Source: Hirundichthys speculiger
Lineage: Eukaryota > Chordata > Actinopteri > Beloniformes > Exocoetidae
NCBI GenBank assembly: GCA_018398805.1
Contig: JAGFBZ010000855.1
Coordinates: 682,001 to 746,000, forward strand
Length of the DNA stretch: 64,000 bases
Reading direction: 5' to 3'
Shown here: piece after piece, positions 24,501-37,117 of the stretch
Position numbering within the stretch: the first letter of the stretch is position 1
Layout of the letters: every line of letters begins with the position of its first letter
Notes under the pieces: generated by a model
Seen by the model: the letters and a program-made list of their open reading frames with translations, nothing else
Database searches by the model: none
Told to the model about the DNA's origin: nothing
Made by a program: the position numbers and the translations under genes

Positions 24501-27500
24501 TCAAATTAATAAAGTATCATTGTGTTAGTTTAAGCCTATATACGTTAATGCACTTACATGGCAGCCCTCTGTCCCTGGTACAGGCGAAGGTAGTCCTCTT
24601 TTAGTCCACAAATATAACTGACTGCTTCACCCCACACTTTTCTAAGGGCAGACAGGGGCAGCTGCGTCTTAATCTCTCTGACTGAGAAAACCACATGGAG
24701 GAAAAACATAAATCAACTTCAGAGGGAAGTGTGCCAGAACAAGATTCACATTTTGAGTAATCTTGCCATGTTATGAATTTATATAATTTGTTAGTATAAT
24801 TCTGTATAATCAAGTGAAAATCTAAACTACAAAAAAGAATATTAATCAATTTGGGATACCTATCGGAAAACAAAATAAATTAATTAAATAAGTAAGTTAA
24901 AAAAAATTGTTTTACCAAACTTTATCAAATAAAGGCAGAGACCTTCCTTTACTTTAACTACCAAAGGGATCAGGCTTTTTTTTAGGTTAGGGTTTTATTT
25001 CTAATTTTACTGGTTATTAGTATGACTTGTCATGTTTTTCCAACAATGTCTAATTCTGATGCCTCAAAAAGAAATCTGGAACAGTGCACATAAACATGTG
25101 AATCTGCATGTGACTCAACCGGAAATCCATTAGTTCTCATGGGAACTCCCATAGTTTATGATAGATGTACAAAACTCTTTGTCGCATTGTTTTTGCTTCC
25201 AGAATTTCCTTTAAAGATGTTCATAAACGTCAATCACTGATTTCAGATAAATAGCACTGGAACCAGAGATGGACATATCAATACTCTTGTATCGATACTT
25301 AAGATACCTGCTGGTCATTTTTTTAAGTATCATGATACCACTGTGCTAATACAAAATATGCAATTTGTTTTCATTTCTGAGAGTTTTAGGCATTACATTT
25401 ATTTGCGAAAGCATATTTTCAACTAAATAAGCATATTTTAGATGGTCTTCTGTGTCACATGATATGGTAGCCTATCAGATATCTGAGGCCAAGGCTCACT
25501 GCAGCCTCAGTCAAGCACTGCCTCAATCTTCACTGCTGCTCAGTGAGCTCAAAGTACCTTACACCACCTGCTGTCCATCAGAAGACATTGCAGGAGAGTT
25601 TCATAAAAAGCAAAGAATATCAAGGTACAGGCAACAGTTAAAGTGTTATAAAGTGATTAAAAACTTTATTAACCATTATTATATCAAACTACCCTAAATA
25701 TGCAACTGATCTATGTACATTTTGGGCGAAGCCATGTTCACCACTCTTTCATTTAGTTGACAGTATAAAGGTTGATATGATTGCATTGCTTTGTTTCAAG
25801 ACTAGTTTTCAGGGAAGTAAAAATTCTATTTATATCAAGATATAAATGATAAATCTCTGGATGAACAAAATCTCTACTTAGGCTGGTAAATAAACTGCAC
25901 TTATACATTTTGCTTCATGATGTCAAAATCTTTATAAAATTTTGATTTCCCTTTTTGCAATTTGGTAACTCAAATCCCTTGTAAATGTAGGTGATTCCCA
26001 AAGAGCCAGAGACATCAGAGGGAGCCTCATTAAGATGACCTGCAACCTGTTTCAGTTGTGGAAGGTGCTGGTTTGTTCACTTTATGAAAGTGTTCAATCC
26101 CAGATACCACATCCCTGGTAGAAAAGCCTTGATGGTCAGTGAAATTCACAAGCTGTTATTTTGAAGTCTAAATATTTTAATTAGAATTTTAATAATATTT
26201 AGTTTCATATTATTTTTATTTACTCATAGATCTAATTTATAAGCATTTTTTGATTAGAGTTGATTATATGAGTTTTATTCATATTCATATTGCCCCTGTA
26301 ATAAAGTTATTAATGAATACTGTGAAATCCTGTGTTTTCCTTTAAGGGGCAAAAAGTATCAAGATCAATAAAAAAGTAGCATTAAATTAATGGTATCGTA
26401 TTATGGCAGGAAGCATCTATGTAATTTATGTTAACTTGGAAGAAATGGGTGGGATTAAATACGTTTTCTTCCTCTCACTCCTTCTCGAGCAGATACAATG
26501 ACTTGTGTTAATTGTAATTTCAATTTATTATCTTGTTTTTTTTGTTGGCATTTCACATTATCTGCTCAAACAAATAAACAATAATAATTGTAAAAGGAAA
26601 AATGGCGGCATTGCCCATCCCTAATTAGAACTCATCAGTGCCAGCAATGAGGAGTGGAATCAACTGATAACAAAAAAGTAAGTCCTCTGATGATTTCACA
26701 GTCTATGAAGGCATGTCCTTTTGCAGACTGCATGTTTCAATGGATGCAGTCCCTGAAATGGGATATCACTAATATGTGCCAAGAGTATGGATTGACAAAG
26801 TATATAGGCTAACAAAGTACTAGCTTGACAGTTTTTGATCAATGTGTTTTAAACACCTTCAATATAACAGATATTCAATATGTCACAATCAGCCAATCAG
26901 TATTGAAATCATGGGACACTCGAGTTTACATGTTTTATAAAATATCTTTCACAAAACGAACCACTCACCAGTAAGAACAATCTTTTCATTTCCCTCTTCC
27001 CTTTCTTTAATAGTGTTGTTCTGTTGTAGTAATTCAATGCACATATTCCTTAAATTATACTGATTTAAAAACAATGGTGAAATTTTACATTTTTACAGTT
27101 TTCATCTGTTATGAAAATTCGGATGAAAAGTGGACATTTTTTCTCATCTTCTTCTCCACCTAGTCTGTCACGTAGGTGAGCCTTCATTTGCTTGTGTCGA
27201 CCATTAGCCCTATCAAGAGGCTTCTTCAGGTCCATTGCAAGACAGAAAGATACAGAAGATTATTCCTGCCAGCAGCCATCAGCTTCCACAACAAGACATC
27301 CTACTATTAATTCAATATTATTATTGCTGTCATGTATTTATTGTTGAAAAAAAAAAGCCCTTACTACAATGTTGAATTTCCCTGTCTGGGATTAATAAAA
27401 TATTTTTCATTTTATTTTCATTTCATCAACATAAGAGATCTGCTTTTTAAACTGAATCCCAAGTGTGTTACTCTTTACAAAATGTTGATTCTGTCAACAA

Positions 27501-30500
27501 CTTTCAAAAGCAAGGAAAACACTCCAGAGATAAACAGTAGTTTATCTTTTAGTTCAAAAGTTTTTGAATAGAATTATAAATAGACTTGTTTATGTTTATG
27601 ACATAATTTCACAGTATAGAGTTATATGTCTCACCTATAAAGTTGACACTGTCTGGCAAAGGTCTGGCAGTCAGTGGTCCGGAGTACTTGGTAAGGCTCT
27701 TATCAAAGAGGAAGACTATGGAGCTGTCCCATCCACGCTAAAAACAAAAAAATAAATATCACTCCATACACTAAAATGTGCATTAGCAGAGGTTCATTCA
27801 TCGATTAAGACAAAAAACTGTGTGGAACATTATAATGTGCTTTATATTATACAAGGTGATCCAGAAGGAATGGAAGCAAGCAAATGTAAAACAGTCATCT
27901 ATATCGTCTGCAAACATCTTAATAAATGAATAAAAAACAATTACTTTCCCTGTTCCTTCTCGTTCCACAAAATTCACTGGTTAAATATGAAGACCAAAAA
28001 AAACAAGAAAAAAACAAATAAACCCATAACCAGAAGTAAAACAGACACTAAGGACTATGTCATGCTTTAAAAAAAAAAAATCAACCGTTTTAAAATGCAG
28101 AGTTTTAAAAAAAAAAGTTGTTGTCCACCATGACATATTTAAGTATGTCTGCACCTGTCTGACATTAGATATTATGGCTCATGCTTCTGTGTATGTGTGT
28201 GTGTGTATGTCACATACTAAACCATCTGGCAAACACTGTGCGGGTGGCCTGCGTGGGTCAAGGGAGATTCCCGTCTCCAGCAGTAGCTCTTGACTCAGTG
28301 GGGAGATGGGTGCCTGGGTGTGTAACTCCAGACGAAGCTGCAGAGAGTGTAAACTCTCCTCAGGACTCAGAACCAATGAGTGCAGCTGGGCTGAGGTCAT
28401 GTCCAAGACATGAATGGCCTGGATAAATAAATGTATAATTTGAGAGGTCTGCTTTGCTCATTGCCCTCTACTTTACTTTAAACATGTTCAATACAGTGGC
28501 ATAAGTGAGTCCAGACCAAGGCCATGTGTTTAACCTTCATGTTGAGAATATTCTGCAGAATGGTGTAGAAATGTTGCTTGTTTGTTTCAGGATCCAGCCC
28601 TCCACCACGCGCTGTAGGGTCCCACATCAACAACATCTGAAGAAGGGTCTCAACTGGTTCCAGCAGCGGCCTATGAATACGCACAAACATGAGCACAAAG
28701 ATTAAACACTGGTACTTAGAGCAAGTTAAATTTAACTACTTGGTAGGAAAAAGCATCTTTATGTCTCCACCTGCTGAGATTATTGGGATATGGCAGATGT
28801 GCTGAGAATCTTACTTCTCCATTCATATCCTCAACTGCCATAATGTCTTTAGGACCTTTGTTTTTTACTTTGCTTGTCCTACAAAATCAGGAAAGAAATA
28901 AGGTAAAAGCAAAAACATACTCCAAAAACCAAATCCAGATTATCAAACTGCTCTGACCTAATCTGGCCTGCTCTGATTCTTGTCTGAATGTATGCCTTCC
29001 TCTCATACACGGCCATTTTGCATACAGTGCTGTGAAAAAGTATATGCCCCCTTCCTGATTTCTTATTTTTGCACGCTTAACACACTTGACTGTTTATTGT
29101 GACAAATTATCATTACATTTATTGTGACAAACATGCAAAAAATAAGAAATCAGGAAGGGGGCAAATACTTTTTTACAGCACTGCATTGGAAAAGGTTTGA
29201 TAGTCTTTCACTTAAAAAAACTGTTTTTTATTCAGTCTTAAACAATGTATTTCTGCCTGATGGTGAGTCACTCAGTCAGAAATTAATTTGTTACCTAGTA
29301 TCTAAATATTGAGTACAAACATATAAAACTTAAAGGGACAATGTATGAAATTCATCATAGCTAGAAGTGCTAATCCTAACTCTAACCTTACCACACAGGT
29401 TGATCAGTGTACAGATGAGATATATCCTTGCTCACCACTGTACAGGCTGCATGTGGTGCAGAAAGGGCCGAAAGCCACAAGTGCATTCAAAGATCACGGT
29501 TCCAAAGCTCCAGTAGTCCACAGTTACAGTGTAGGGTTTACTCTCAAACAGCTCTGGAGCCTGCCACAGATACAGAAAGATTTGCAAATAATGAAGCATG
29601 ATTGACGTTTATTTAAAACAAATGTTAATTGGAGAAGAAAGCACCCGTGATGCAACCCTTACTTACCAGATACTGAAGAGTTCCAACGAAGGATGTACAG
29701 AGACTACCCTGATCTAGATCTTTTGCATATCCCAGGTCTATTATTTTATGGACAAGCTGGAGAAAATATATTTTCCAAATTAAAACAAATTACAAAAAAA
29801 AAAAAAAATCTATATACATGACATTAAACAGGATAGATTAAAGGATGAAGTACAAATTCACCTTCCCATCAATCTCTTGAAGGACTATGTTCTCTGGTTT
29901 TAGGTCTCTGTGAATTATCTTATTTTCATGGAGATACTGGATACCAGAAGCTGTTTGTAAAATAAAAAAATGAATCAAGGTTTGTTTAATTGATACTTTT
30001 TAACAAAACAGAAGTCTAAAAAAAACATTACCAATATCACGAAGTAGAGAGAGGACTTCACTCTCCTTTAAACCACAACAATTTTCAGGTTTATTCAGCA
30101 CCTAAATAAATAGATCAGTTATGTGCAATGTTTTAAGGGACAAATATTCAGTGTCTTAACAAACTACTCATTTGGTACCTTGCGCAGGTCTCCTCTTGAG
30201 CAGTACTCCATGGCAAGCAGTGGTAGGTCATTTATTACAATGGAGTTAAACTCTTCAGGAACTTCTCTGGCTTGAACAATATTGACATGGTTTAGCCTGT
30301 AAAAAAAAAGGGAAGAAAAAGTGCACCACACATGATGCCAGAACATTTTCATAAGAACTAAGCTTACAGTGAAATTTGTACTAAGGCTGTAAAATACTCA
30401 CTTCTTCATGATCTGGATCTCTCTGCTCCAACGGTCCTTGTTCTTTAAGTTAAGCTCCAGGCGGCAAAGTTTCACAGCAATCTTCTCTGCAGTTTCCTGC

Positions 30501-32320
30501 TCCAAAAAAAATGGGCAATAAGTAAAACCATGTAAGACATGGCTGGTTTTTGAGTTAGTGCTCCCTAGAATATACAGTTGAAACCAGAAGTTTACATACA
30601 TAAAAAGATGCATAACCTTTTTTTTTTTTATTGTCTGATATTAAATCACATTTAGAGAATTTTTTATGACTTTTATTAACGTCAGAAGCTTACATACATT
30701 TCCTTCGTATTTGGTAGCACTGCTTTAAACTGTATGACTTCGGTCAAACATTTTTGGTTTCCTTCCACATGTCATGGTTTGGTCGGCCATGACAGGCACT
30801 TTTGGTTTTTCCTTTGGTTTTGTGTCAAGTTGGTGTCACTCCCTGTCTCTCGTCAGCTCCGTTTCCTGTTTAAAAGTCTTTCTTGTCTCCGTTGTTTTCT
30901 GCTTTGCTTCCTTCCTGGTGTTATCCTGATTGCCTGCACCTGCCTCTCGTTCGTCCCTCTGCCCATTTAAGTCTTATCATCTCCCCTGTCTGTGCTGCTC
31001 TGTCTTTTTGTGTTCTGTGGAGGGTTTTCTGTTTTTTCACCTGCTTGGATTCTGTTGTGGATTTTTTTTTTTTGGTTTAGTTTGGACTTTGTGTTCTTGC
31101 TTGTTTTTTTGGTAACTAAATGCTCTTTTGTTTCATACTCCTGCGTTTGGGTCCTCCTTCCTGCCTCAGAACATGACACCACAAGCTTCTCACAATAGTC
31201 TGCTAGAATTTTGGTCCATTCTTCCTGACAGAGCTGATGGAACTGAGTCAGGTTTGTCTTTTTCTTTCATTTATAAGCTTGAGATCACGGCTTTATGATG
31301 ACCACTCCAAGACTTTGACTTTATTGTCCTTAAGCCACTTTGTAACTAATTTGGCAGTACACATAGGGTTCTTGTCCATTTGGAAGACCCATTTTCACCC
31401 AAGCTTTAACTTCCAGATGTTCTGAGATGTTGCCTCAATCTTTCTGCATAATGTTCTTTCCTCATGATGCTATCTATTTTATGAAGTGCACCAGTCCACT
31501 TACAGCAAAATATAATGCTGCCACCACCGTTCTTCACAGTTGGGATGGTGTCTTATTTATTGGATGGTGTTCTGGGTCTTGCAACCTTCCCCTTTTTTCC
31601 TCCAAAGGTAACAATTATGGTCGAACAGTTCAATTTTATTTTCACACCACAGGACACGCCTCCAGAAATTACAGTCTTTGTCCCTGGGTGCATTTGTAAA
31701 CTGTAATCTGGCTTTTTTTTTTTTTTTTTTTTGCTGTTTTTGGAGTAATGACTTCTTCCCTCCTGAGTTCCCTTTCAGTCTATGACAGTATAGGACCTGT
31801 TTTACTGTGGATAATGACACTCTTATCAGCTTCCACCATCTTCACAAGGTGTTTTGCTTTTGTTCCTGGGGTTGATATGCACATTTTGCACCAAAGCATA
31901 TTCATCACTGGGACTCGGAACTGCCTCAAACGTTGTAAATGAACCTATCAGAAGCTTCGAAAGCAATGACATCATCATCTGGGCTTTCACAAATTGTTCA
32001 AAGACATAGTTATTCTATGTAAACGTCTGACTTTGACCCAGTAATAGAAAAAAAAAATCTCTCATTATTCTTGCATTTAGCAAGAAATAATTTGGGTAAT
32101 CCTGACATAAAATTGGAAAAGCTTAGTCTTATACAATGTCAGAAAGTGAGAAAAGAAAAGGTTGTCTTTTTATAAAGTCTATGTAAACTTCTGGTGTATG
32201 AATGACAAGACTTACAAGGTGCTGGTACAAGTAAACATGTCCAAAGCCTCCCATTCCCAGTCTCTCCTTCATCTCCCAAGAACCACACAGATGGTTCTGT
32301 TTGACAGCAGGCCGCTCCAT
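21585..32320 (-). CDS. chuk: inhibitor of NF-kB kinase alpha (IKK-alpha)
   Basis: Twenty-one coding exons from ATG at 32320 to TAG at 21587-21585; 2205 nt, 734 aa (human 745). Exons: 32320-32216, 30496-30402, 30296-30179, 30101-30032, 29950-29862, 29756-29667, 29560-29436, 28878-28771, 28670-28535, 28418-28218, 27737-27635, 24681-24558, 24484-24333, 24242-24181, 24098-23989, 23420-23371, 23057-22949, 22832-22685, 22549-22500, 21878-21779, 21644-21585. The kinase domain shows the Gly loop GMGGFG, Lys44, [11 protein letters not shown] in place of DFG, and activation loop SLCTS (Ser177/Ser181). A ubiquitin-like domain (~313-385), a helical scaffold/dimerisation region and a NEMO-binding LDWSW (717-721) follow. 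It phosphorylates IkB and p100 in NF-kB signalling. The intron at 22948-22833 is GC-AG. All phases agree and I see no damage. Confidence 0.98.
22833..22948 (-). other. GC-AG intron of chuk
   Basis: On the minus strand the exon ends CACCTAAG and the intron begins gcaaat; the acceptor is ctgtag. Joining here gives HLSTILMCK, which aligns with human HLSKLLGCK. No GT donor near the junction keeps the frame. Confidence 0.85.
23448..23671. mobile_element. hAT-type MITE (224 bp) in chuk intron
   Basis: Ends are CAGGGGTCTCCAATCTCAGT and the inverse of CAGGGGTCTCCAATATTGGT. Flanking octamers acttagag and atttagag match 7/8. The element is largely an imperfect palindrome (cctgcaggacaccgg on the right mirrors the left arm). 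Relatives occur at 37118-37341, about 52190-52300 and 58002-58211. Confidence 0.85.
25264..26623. mobile_element. degenerate hAT element in the large chuk intron
   Basis: The left end CAGAGATGGACATATCAATA and the right end (…GGCATTGCCCATCCCTA) resemble the fish hAT terminus CAGGGATGGGCAATA. Flanks actggaac and attagaac match 6/8. The interior has no intact transposase frame, and 25,990-26,125 looks like a further inserted fragment. Confidence 0.55.
27165..27425 (+). mobile_element. LINE 3' end (ORF2 C-terminus and tail)
   Basis: One frame gives [18 protein letters not shown] followed by a stop near 27310, a C-terminus typical of fish non-LTR retrotransposon ORF2. The tail contains the familiar gaatttccctgtctgggatt…aataaaat sequence. 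It is 5'-truncated, in the chuk intron between the exons at 27635 and 24681. Confidence 0.65.
29025..29183. mobile_element. foldback Tc1/mariner-type MITE (159 bp)
   Basis: Almost entirely palindromic. The left arm CAGTGCTGTGAAAAAGTATA with GCCCCCTTCCTGATTTCTTA is mirrored on the right (taagaaatcaggaagggggc…ttacagcactg). A TA precedes the left end; the right flank is CA, a one-base decay of TA. It lies in a chuk intron. Confidence 0.8.
30575..32199 (-). mobile_element. degenerate Tc1-like transposon in chuk intron 1
   Basis: The left end (after TA at 30573-30574) reads CAGTTGAAACCAGAAGTTTA and the right end near 32180 carries the inverse gtaaacttctgg, then decays. The interior matches, block for block, the sequence of a common fish Tc1 family whose transposase is on the minus strand (for example the region around 31,420-31,560). 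Many frameshifts make it inactive. A solo LTR splits it at 30770-31178. Confidence 0.85.
30770..31178. mobile_element. solo LTR (409 bp) nested in the Tc1 element
   Basis: Starts TGTCATGG and ends CATGACA, with the direct repeat ccaca on both sides (30765-30769, 31179-31183). TG…CA ends plus an exact 5-bp target duplication are diagnostic of an LTR. The composition (T-rich with a late tgcgtttgggtcctcc box) resembles fish Gypsy-type LTRs. No internal coding region remains, so it is a recombination product. Open frames inside it are not genes. Confidence 0.85.
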
Positions 32321-32747
32321 GGTGAGAGATCTGCTGCAGATATCTGCGCATATGAGGTTTAATTAACCGTTGGTCGGTTTTCACGTGTGAGTGGATCAAG
32401 ATGTTTTCTTTATTAGTGGAGGGATGCATAGTAACCTTAAAATATATATATATATTTGATGATTGTTGCCTATTATCTTATTGTTTTTCTTAAAGCATTA
32501 CAGTGACATACGTTCACGTTTCTAAATGTTCCATTTCACCTTTAATTATCTTACCTTTACCCTACTGAGAATAACTATTATATATAATTACCTTACTGAG
32601 AATAACTAGCTGTGTTGGTCATTTCTTGTTGTTGGACTGACAATATAAGAATCAGCAAAGATAAATAACAAAGACTTTGGCAAAGAGTGCTCTGCGGGAG
32701 AATGTCTACAAAGGTTACGTCTCACTCTATAAATTTTATAAACTTAC

Positions 32748-33070
32748 CTGTCGTGGAGGTCACAGTTTACAGATATCAGTGCACTCTGTACAGTCATAAC
32801 GTTGTTGCTTCACAGTTAGCTTAACCATGGTGTTTACGGTTCATTCTATTAGTTAGTTTCTGAAAAAATTAGATTTCGCCGGCAAAAATATACATTCGCC
32901 CAATAACCACGCCTTAACGACAAAGTTTATGTCGCGTTTTTGTCATACTTTTAGACCTACGACACTAGAACCCTGAACAAAGTGAAAGTACACGGTGACA
33001 GGCTGAACCCCCTCTGCGCATGCGTGTCCAGTCTAATAGCAGTATACTTCAGAAAGGGGGTTTTCCATTT
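32748..33070 (-). promoter_or_regulatory. putative chuk 5' UTR exon and promoter motifs
   Basis: A minus-strand donor CGACAG|gtaagt at 32748/32747 marks a non-coding first exon upstream of the ATG exon. Further upstream are an NRF1-like TGCGCATGCG (33015-33024) and GGGGTTTTCC (33057-33066), which fits the kB consensus GGGRNYYYCC. The start site is not determined. Confidence 0.45.
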
Positions 33071-33316
33071 TCGAGAGCCAAACTAGTTAGTTTGTAGATT
33101 TAAGGTCATGCGGGGTGTGGAATTAGTCTTCTCGCTTTACTCTTTTACCAGAAAAGCAGGGGAACCCCCTGGCAGGAAAGAGGGATAGTTCTAAAACTTT
33201 AACGATATCTCGATTCGCCCACGAGATGGTGCCAAATGCACAGCTTAAATGTTGCCTCCCATGGTCACCATCATACAGCGGGCAAGAGGGACACGTGTGA
33301 AGTTTGCTGTTTTGGC

Positions 33317-35062
33317 TTAACCCTTGTGTATTGCTCGGGTCTGTGGGACCCGTTTTCATATATTAGAAAAATTATATTTGCATAATTTTTTTAACTCAGA
33401 GTTAGGGTTAGGAAGACACTTTACACCCCTCCTACACATTTATATGACATACAGGATGTTCGGTCAGGTCAACTGTGGAAATTGTAGGACCCATGTGCCA
33501 TCATTCTGCTCTCCTCCTATCTGGGCCTGCTGTGTATGTGTGTGTGAGAGAGAAATTGTGTGTTTTGTGTTTCTGCCCCTGCCGTTCCTGCACATTGTTA
33601 CAAAGTTAAAAAAAAAAAAAAACAACTGACACCTGCTCTCACAGTCCTCTGCATTTTACCCTGTGTCCTGCAGGCAGGGGCGCCGCTAGGGATTTTGGGC
33701 CCCATGAAAAGAATCTTTACCGGGCCCCCCAACACAGCGGCGAAATTTGTTGATGCTATTTTTGATCATCATTAGGGGCCTCTCAGGGCCCCCCTCAATC
33801 ATGGGCCCCTATAATCCGTATCCTTTACCCCCCCTTTTCGGCACCCCAGCCTGCAGGAACCAATCTTCATTTGCTTACACACTATCCCAGCTGTAAATTG
33901 GGGTCAGGACACAATAAATATAACCTGCCAGTATGATTCCTTATCACAATTAATCAAGATGGTCAAAAGATTCTCTGCTCAAAGGACCTTGCAATTGATT
34001 TTGGAAGAGAGAGAAGCATTTGATGATGATGGAAAGGAAGACGTTTCAGGATCATATTTCTGAAAACTCAGTCTGATAAGCAAGGACCGGCCCATCAGCA
34101 TCCACACTAGAACAAGCCCATCAGCAGCTAGCAAATGTCAAAATGGTAAAAATGTATGGTCTTCTTGCCCAAGAAATGAACCACCCTGTACTGCTGCCAA
34201 TGAGATAAAGATGGAACCACGACCAACATAGATCATGTGTAGGACATCAAGCTTTCTTTTGGGCTTTTCATCTCAAATCCCATCTGTAAAACTACTCTGG
34301 ATTGCACTAATTTAGAAGGAAGGCCTTTTTTTGAGGGAAGTGGAAAGGGACAGGCCAAACCCATTTACATGCCTACTTTGGGGTTCTTATGTTTATTGGA
34401 GTTTTCAGAATCAAAGGGGATTCCACAGAATCCCAGTGGGATCCAGAAACTGGTGAAGAACTTTTCTGTTCATCATTCTAGGCGGCGGCCAGCAGCAACA
34501 AAAAGAAACGCTGTGAAGTGTGTGGACCCAAGTTGGAGAGAAAAGCACTATACATGTATCAAGTGTAAAAAGTACATATGCAACACACACAGCCCTTATG
34601 TGCTGCGTAGGCTGGTACAGATAGGCAATATGTTCAATTCAGCTGATGTGTCTTCCTGACTAACATAGTTACTGTGTTTAGCTTGGGTTGTGTAAACTGA
34701 CCTGTACTGGTAAACGTCTAGTGAGGTTCCAATAGATAAAACATTTATAATCATGAAATAAACCTTACTTCAATGGTAAATTTGTGGATTTTTTCCCCCT
34801 CACATCTTGACTATAATTGATTTTCTTTTTTTAAAATTAAATTTTATTTAAAAACAAACCCAAAACGACTAACACTTTAATTCATGAATGTGATTTAACG
34901 AAGTTAAGAAGCAAATATTAACCATATATTCTGTTAATATTCTCTTAACTGAGATGAAGTAAGCATCTGTTGAGTATTTTAACAAAAATTCTGTTGAATT
35001 AAAAACCCCAAAATGAAGCGGGTCTACACATGGCTGAGTAACAATGATACCAAGAGATTTAA
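33317..35062 (+). mobile_element. piggyBac-like relic with degenerate transposase
   Basis: Begins TTAA-CCCTTGTGTATTGCTCGGGT at 33317, a piggyBac-type target and terminus. From about 33962 one frame reads FSAQRTLQLILEE…DDDGKED, like the N-terminus of PGBD4-type transposases. Near 34,500 KKKRCEVC and, after a frameshift, CKKYICNTHS resemble their C-terminal Cys-rich domain. The central catalytic part is missing. The right end is uncertain: a decayed inverse repeat and TTAA lie at about 35020-35062. Confidence 0.6.
33675..33849. mobile_element. 175-bp hAT MITE, copy 1, perfect 8-bp target duplication
   Basis: Ends CAGGGGCGCC and GGCACCCCAG. The octamer cctgcagg flanks both sides (33667-33674 and 33850-33857). 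Nested inside the piggyBac relic. By eye it differs from the copy at 50681-50854 by about five substitutions and one indel. Confidence 0.92.
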
Positions 35063-37117
35063 TCTCCACTCCACTTATCTTTAAGTTTTAACAATTCCAT
35101 TTGTGTAAATTACCCAATTCTAACATATTTAATTAGCAAGGAGATTATTGGGGTTGGATAGAAATTGATTACATGTAATAAAGATTAACCAAATTATGAA
35201 AAATAACTAACTGTAATAATATGTAAGCCCAAGTTCCATTTGGAACATTTATAATACCTCACAAGCAGTACAGATATCAGCTAACTTAAGCTGACTTAGA
35301 ATTCAGTATGAAAGAAAGACAGATGACATAAAAACCTAATCAACTAATGAAGTATGGGTGGTAGAGAAAACTGATGGGGAAAAAGACTGACAGGAGTAAA
35401 ACAAAACGTATATAAGAAAGAAAGTTTTTATCAAAGTAAGTCCGTGAATTATCTTTAAAGAAAGCCCAAGACTACATTTTCAGTGTGAGAACCTTTCTAT
35501 TGCTTCACTCTGTAAATTCAACAGAATTGATGTAAAAGGAAGAAACATTACATTTTATATTTCACTTTTGTCACTCAGTTGCAAAATATATAATGTCATG
35601 TTTTATATTGCATAATGTCAAAATTCTATATCAGATGTGCAAACGTACCAGACATGTACCAGACACTTGAATCAATTTCAGCCATTTGATGCAATCACTG
35701 GATACGTGGAGAAATGTTAGTTCTCAAGAAGAACTCAAAATTTCACCATCTTTCAAATGAAGGTTGCGCTTGCAGCAGACCACAAGACATATGCAACTGA
35801 TCAAGAAATGTGAGGCCATGCACGACTACAACTGTGATTAGGAGCTGACACAACGAGGGACACCACCTTTTTATTGCAGTCAAACAGTCTCAGAATTGAT
35901 GCTGAGCATGGTGAAGCAATGCAGATTTCAGGTTTGATACAAAACTTTGAGCTTAATTTTTATCTTATTTCTCCACTTCCTTGAGTTGTTAAGTTCTTAA
36001 TTCCCTTTAGTCTCAGTCCATCTTGCCCCTCCCCAGCTGTTCTTTTTTTTTTTTTTGTCAGTTTGGACTTAGCTTATTGCCTGCTCCACACATGCTCAGA
36101 AGATGGTAAAATCAAATACTCAAATCCAACTTAGTATTACCAAAAAAAATAAATAAATAAATAAATCCACCATTTTGTGGATACATGTTAGGCAAGCATG
36201 CAGTCCTTCAGTGTGGACCAGGACTCACATGGTGTTAAGAGTAATTTAAGAATGTGGCCACAGAAGCTAAGACCACTTCAGGGGTCTCTCTTTGTGATCA
36301 GATCACCCAGAAAATACTTTAAGACCACATGTAATCAGCTGCATTGAAATGGTTGTCACTTGAGTCATGCAGCAGCACGGTGGAGGAGGGATCTTGGTAA
36401 GGGCATCCTTATCGGTTTTTCTGATTATATTGGGTTGAAGACTCACTCTTAAAATCACTGTCAGCTTCTGACTGATGATTTCCTCAAGCAGTGACGCAGA
36501 AAGTAGTCATAATACTCAAGAAGTCCATGCAAAACAACATCCCAGCACATGCACAAATGTTGCAGTCTAGTCTCAAAGTTGACTGAAGGATGACATGAAA
36601 CACTTCACCTCTTGAAGAAAATCTTATTAAGACTGAGTTGGCGGCTCCCCTAAAATGTGAGATTTACACTGAAGGGGAGATAATACAGCTCTTTGGGCAG
36701 TATTTATGGTTGCTTATTTAAAGAAAGTTGATCATGAACACATTCAGAAACTAACAGGAAGAGAAAAAAAAAGGTGTTAGTCATTGACCGCAACTAGACA
36801 CATGCTCTTTGTCTAAAAATTCTCTCAAAGACTTGCACTAACATGAAAGAAGCCATCTTATACAAAGACTGTATCATAAGATGTAAAATTCAGGAGTCTT
36901 TTGTGTCTTGTACGTTTTATTTTATATCTGCTTTCTTTATTTTGGAACTCATAACGTCCCACAGAAACTCATTGGATATAAAGCTCACAGAATGACATAT
37001 TTTTCAGAAAAAAACTAAACTTTCTCACATTAACTGAAGGAATTGTATTTGTTCATTAAATTGATCAAGAGAGATACAACTTCAGTCTAATTCAGTCCTT
37101 TGGCGCTTTCATTCCCG

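Noticed and set aside
30734..31198. Cluster of hydrophobic open frames as a small membrane protein gene
   Set aside because: They lie inside a solo LTR with exact ends and target duplication; the T-rich sequence produces Phe/Leu-rich translations by chance.
33160..33180. Second kB site (ggggaaccccct) upstream of chuk
   Set aside because: It breaks the GGGRNYYYCC consensus in the pyrimidine part; not supportable.
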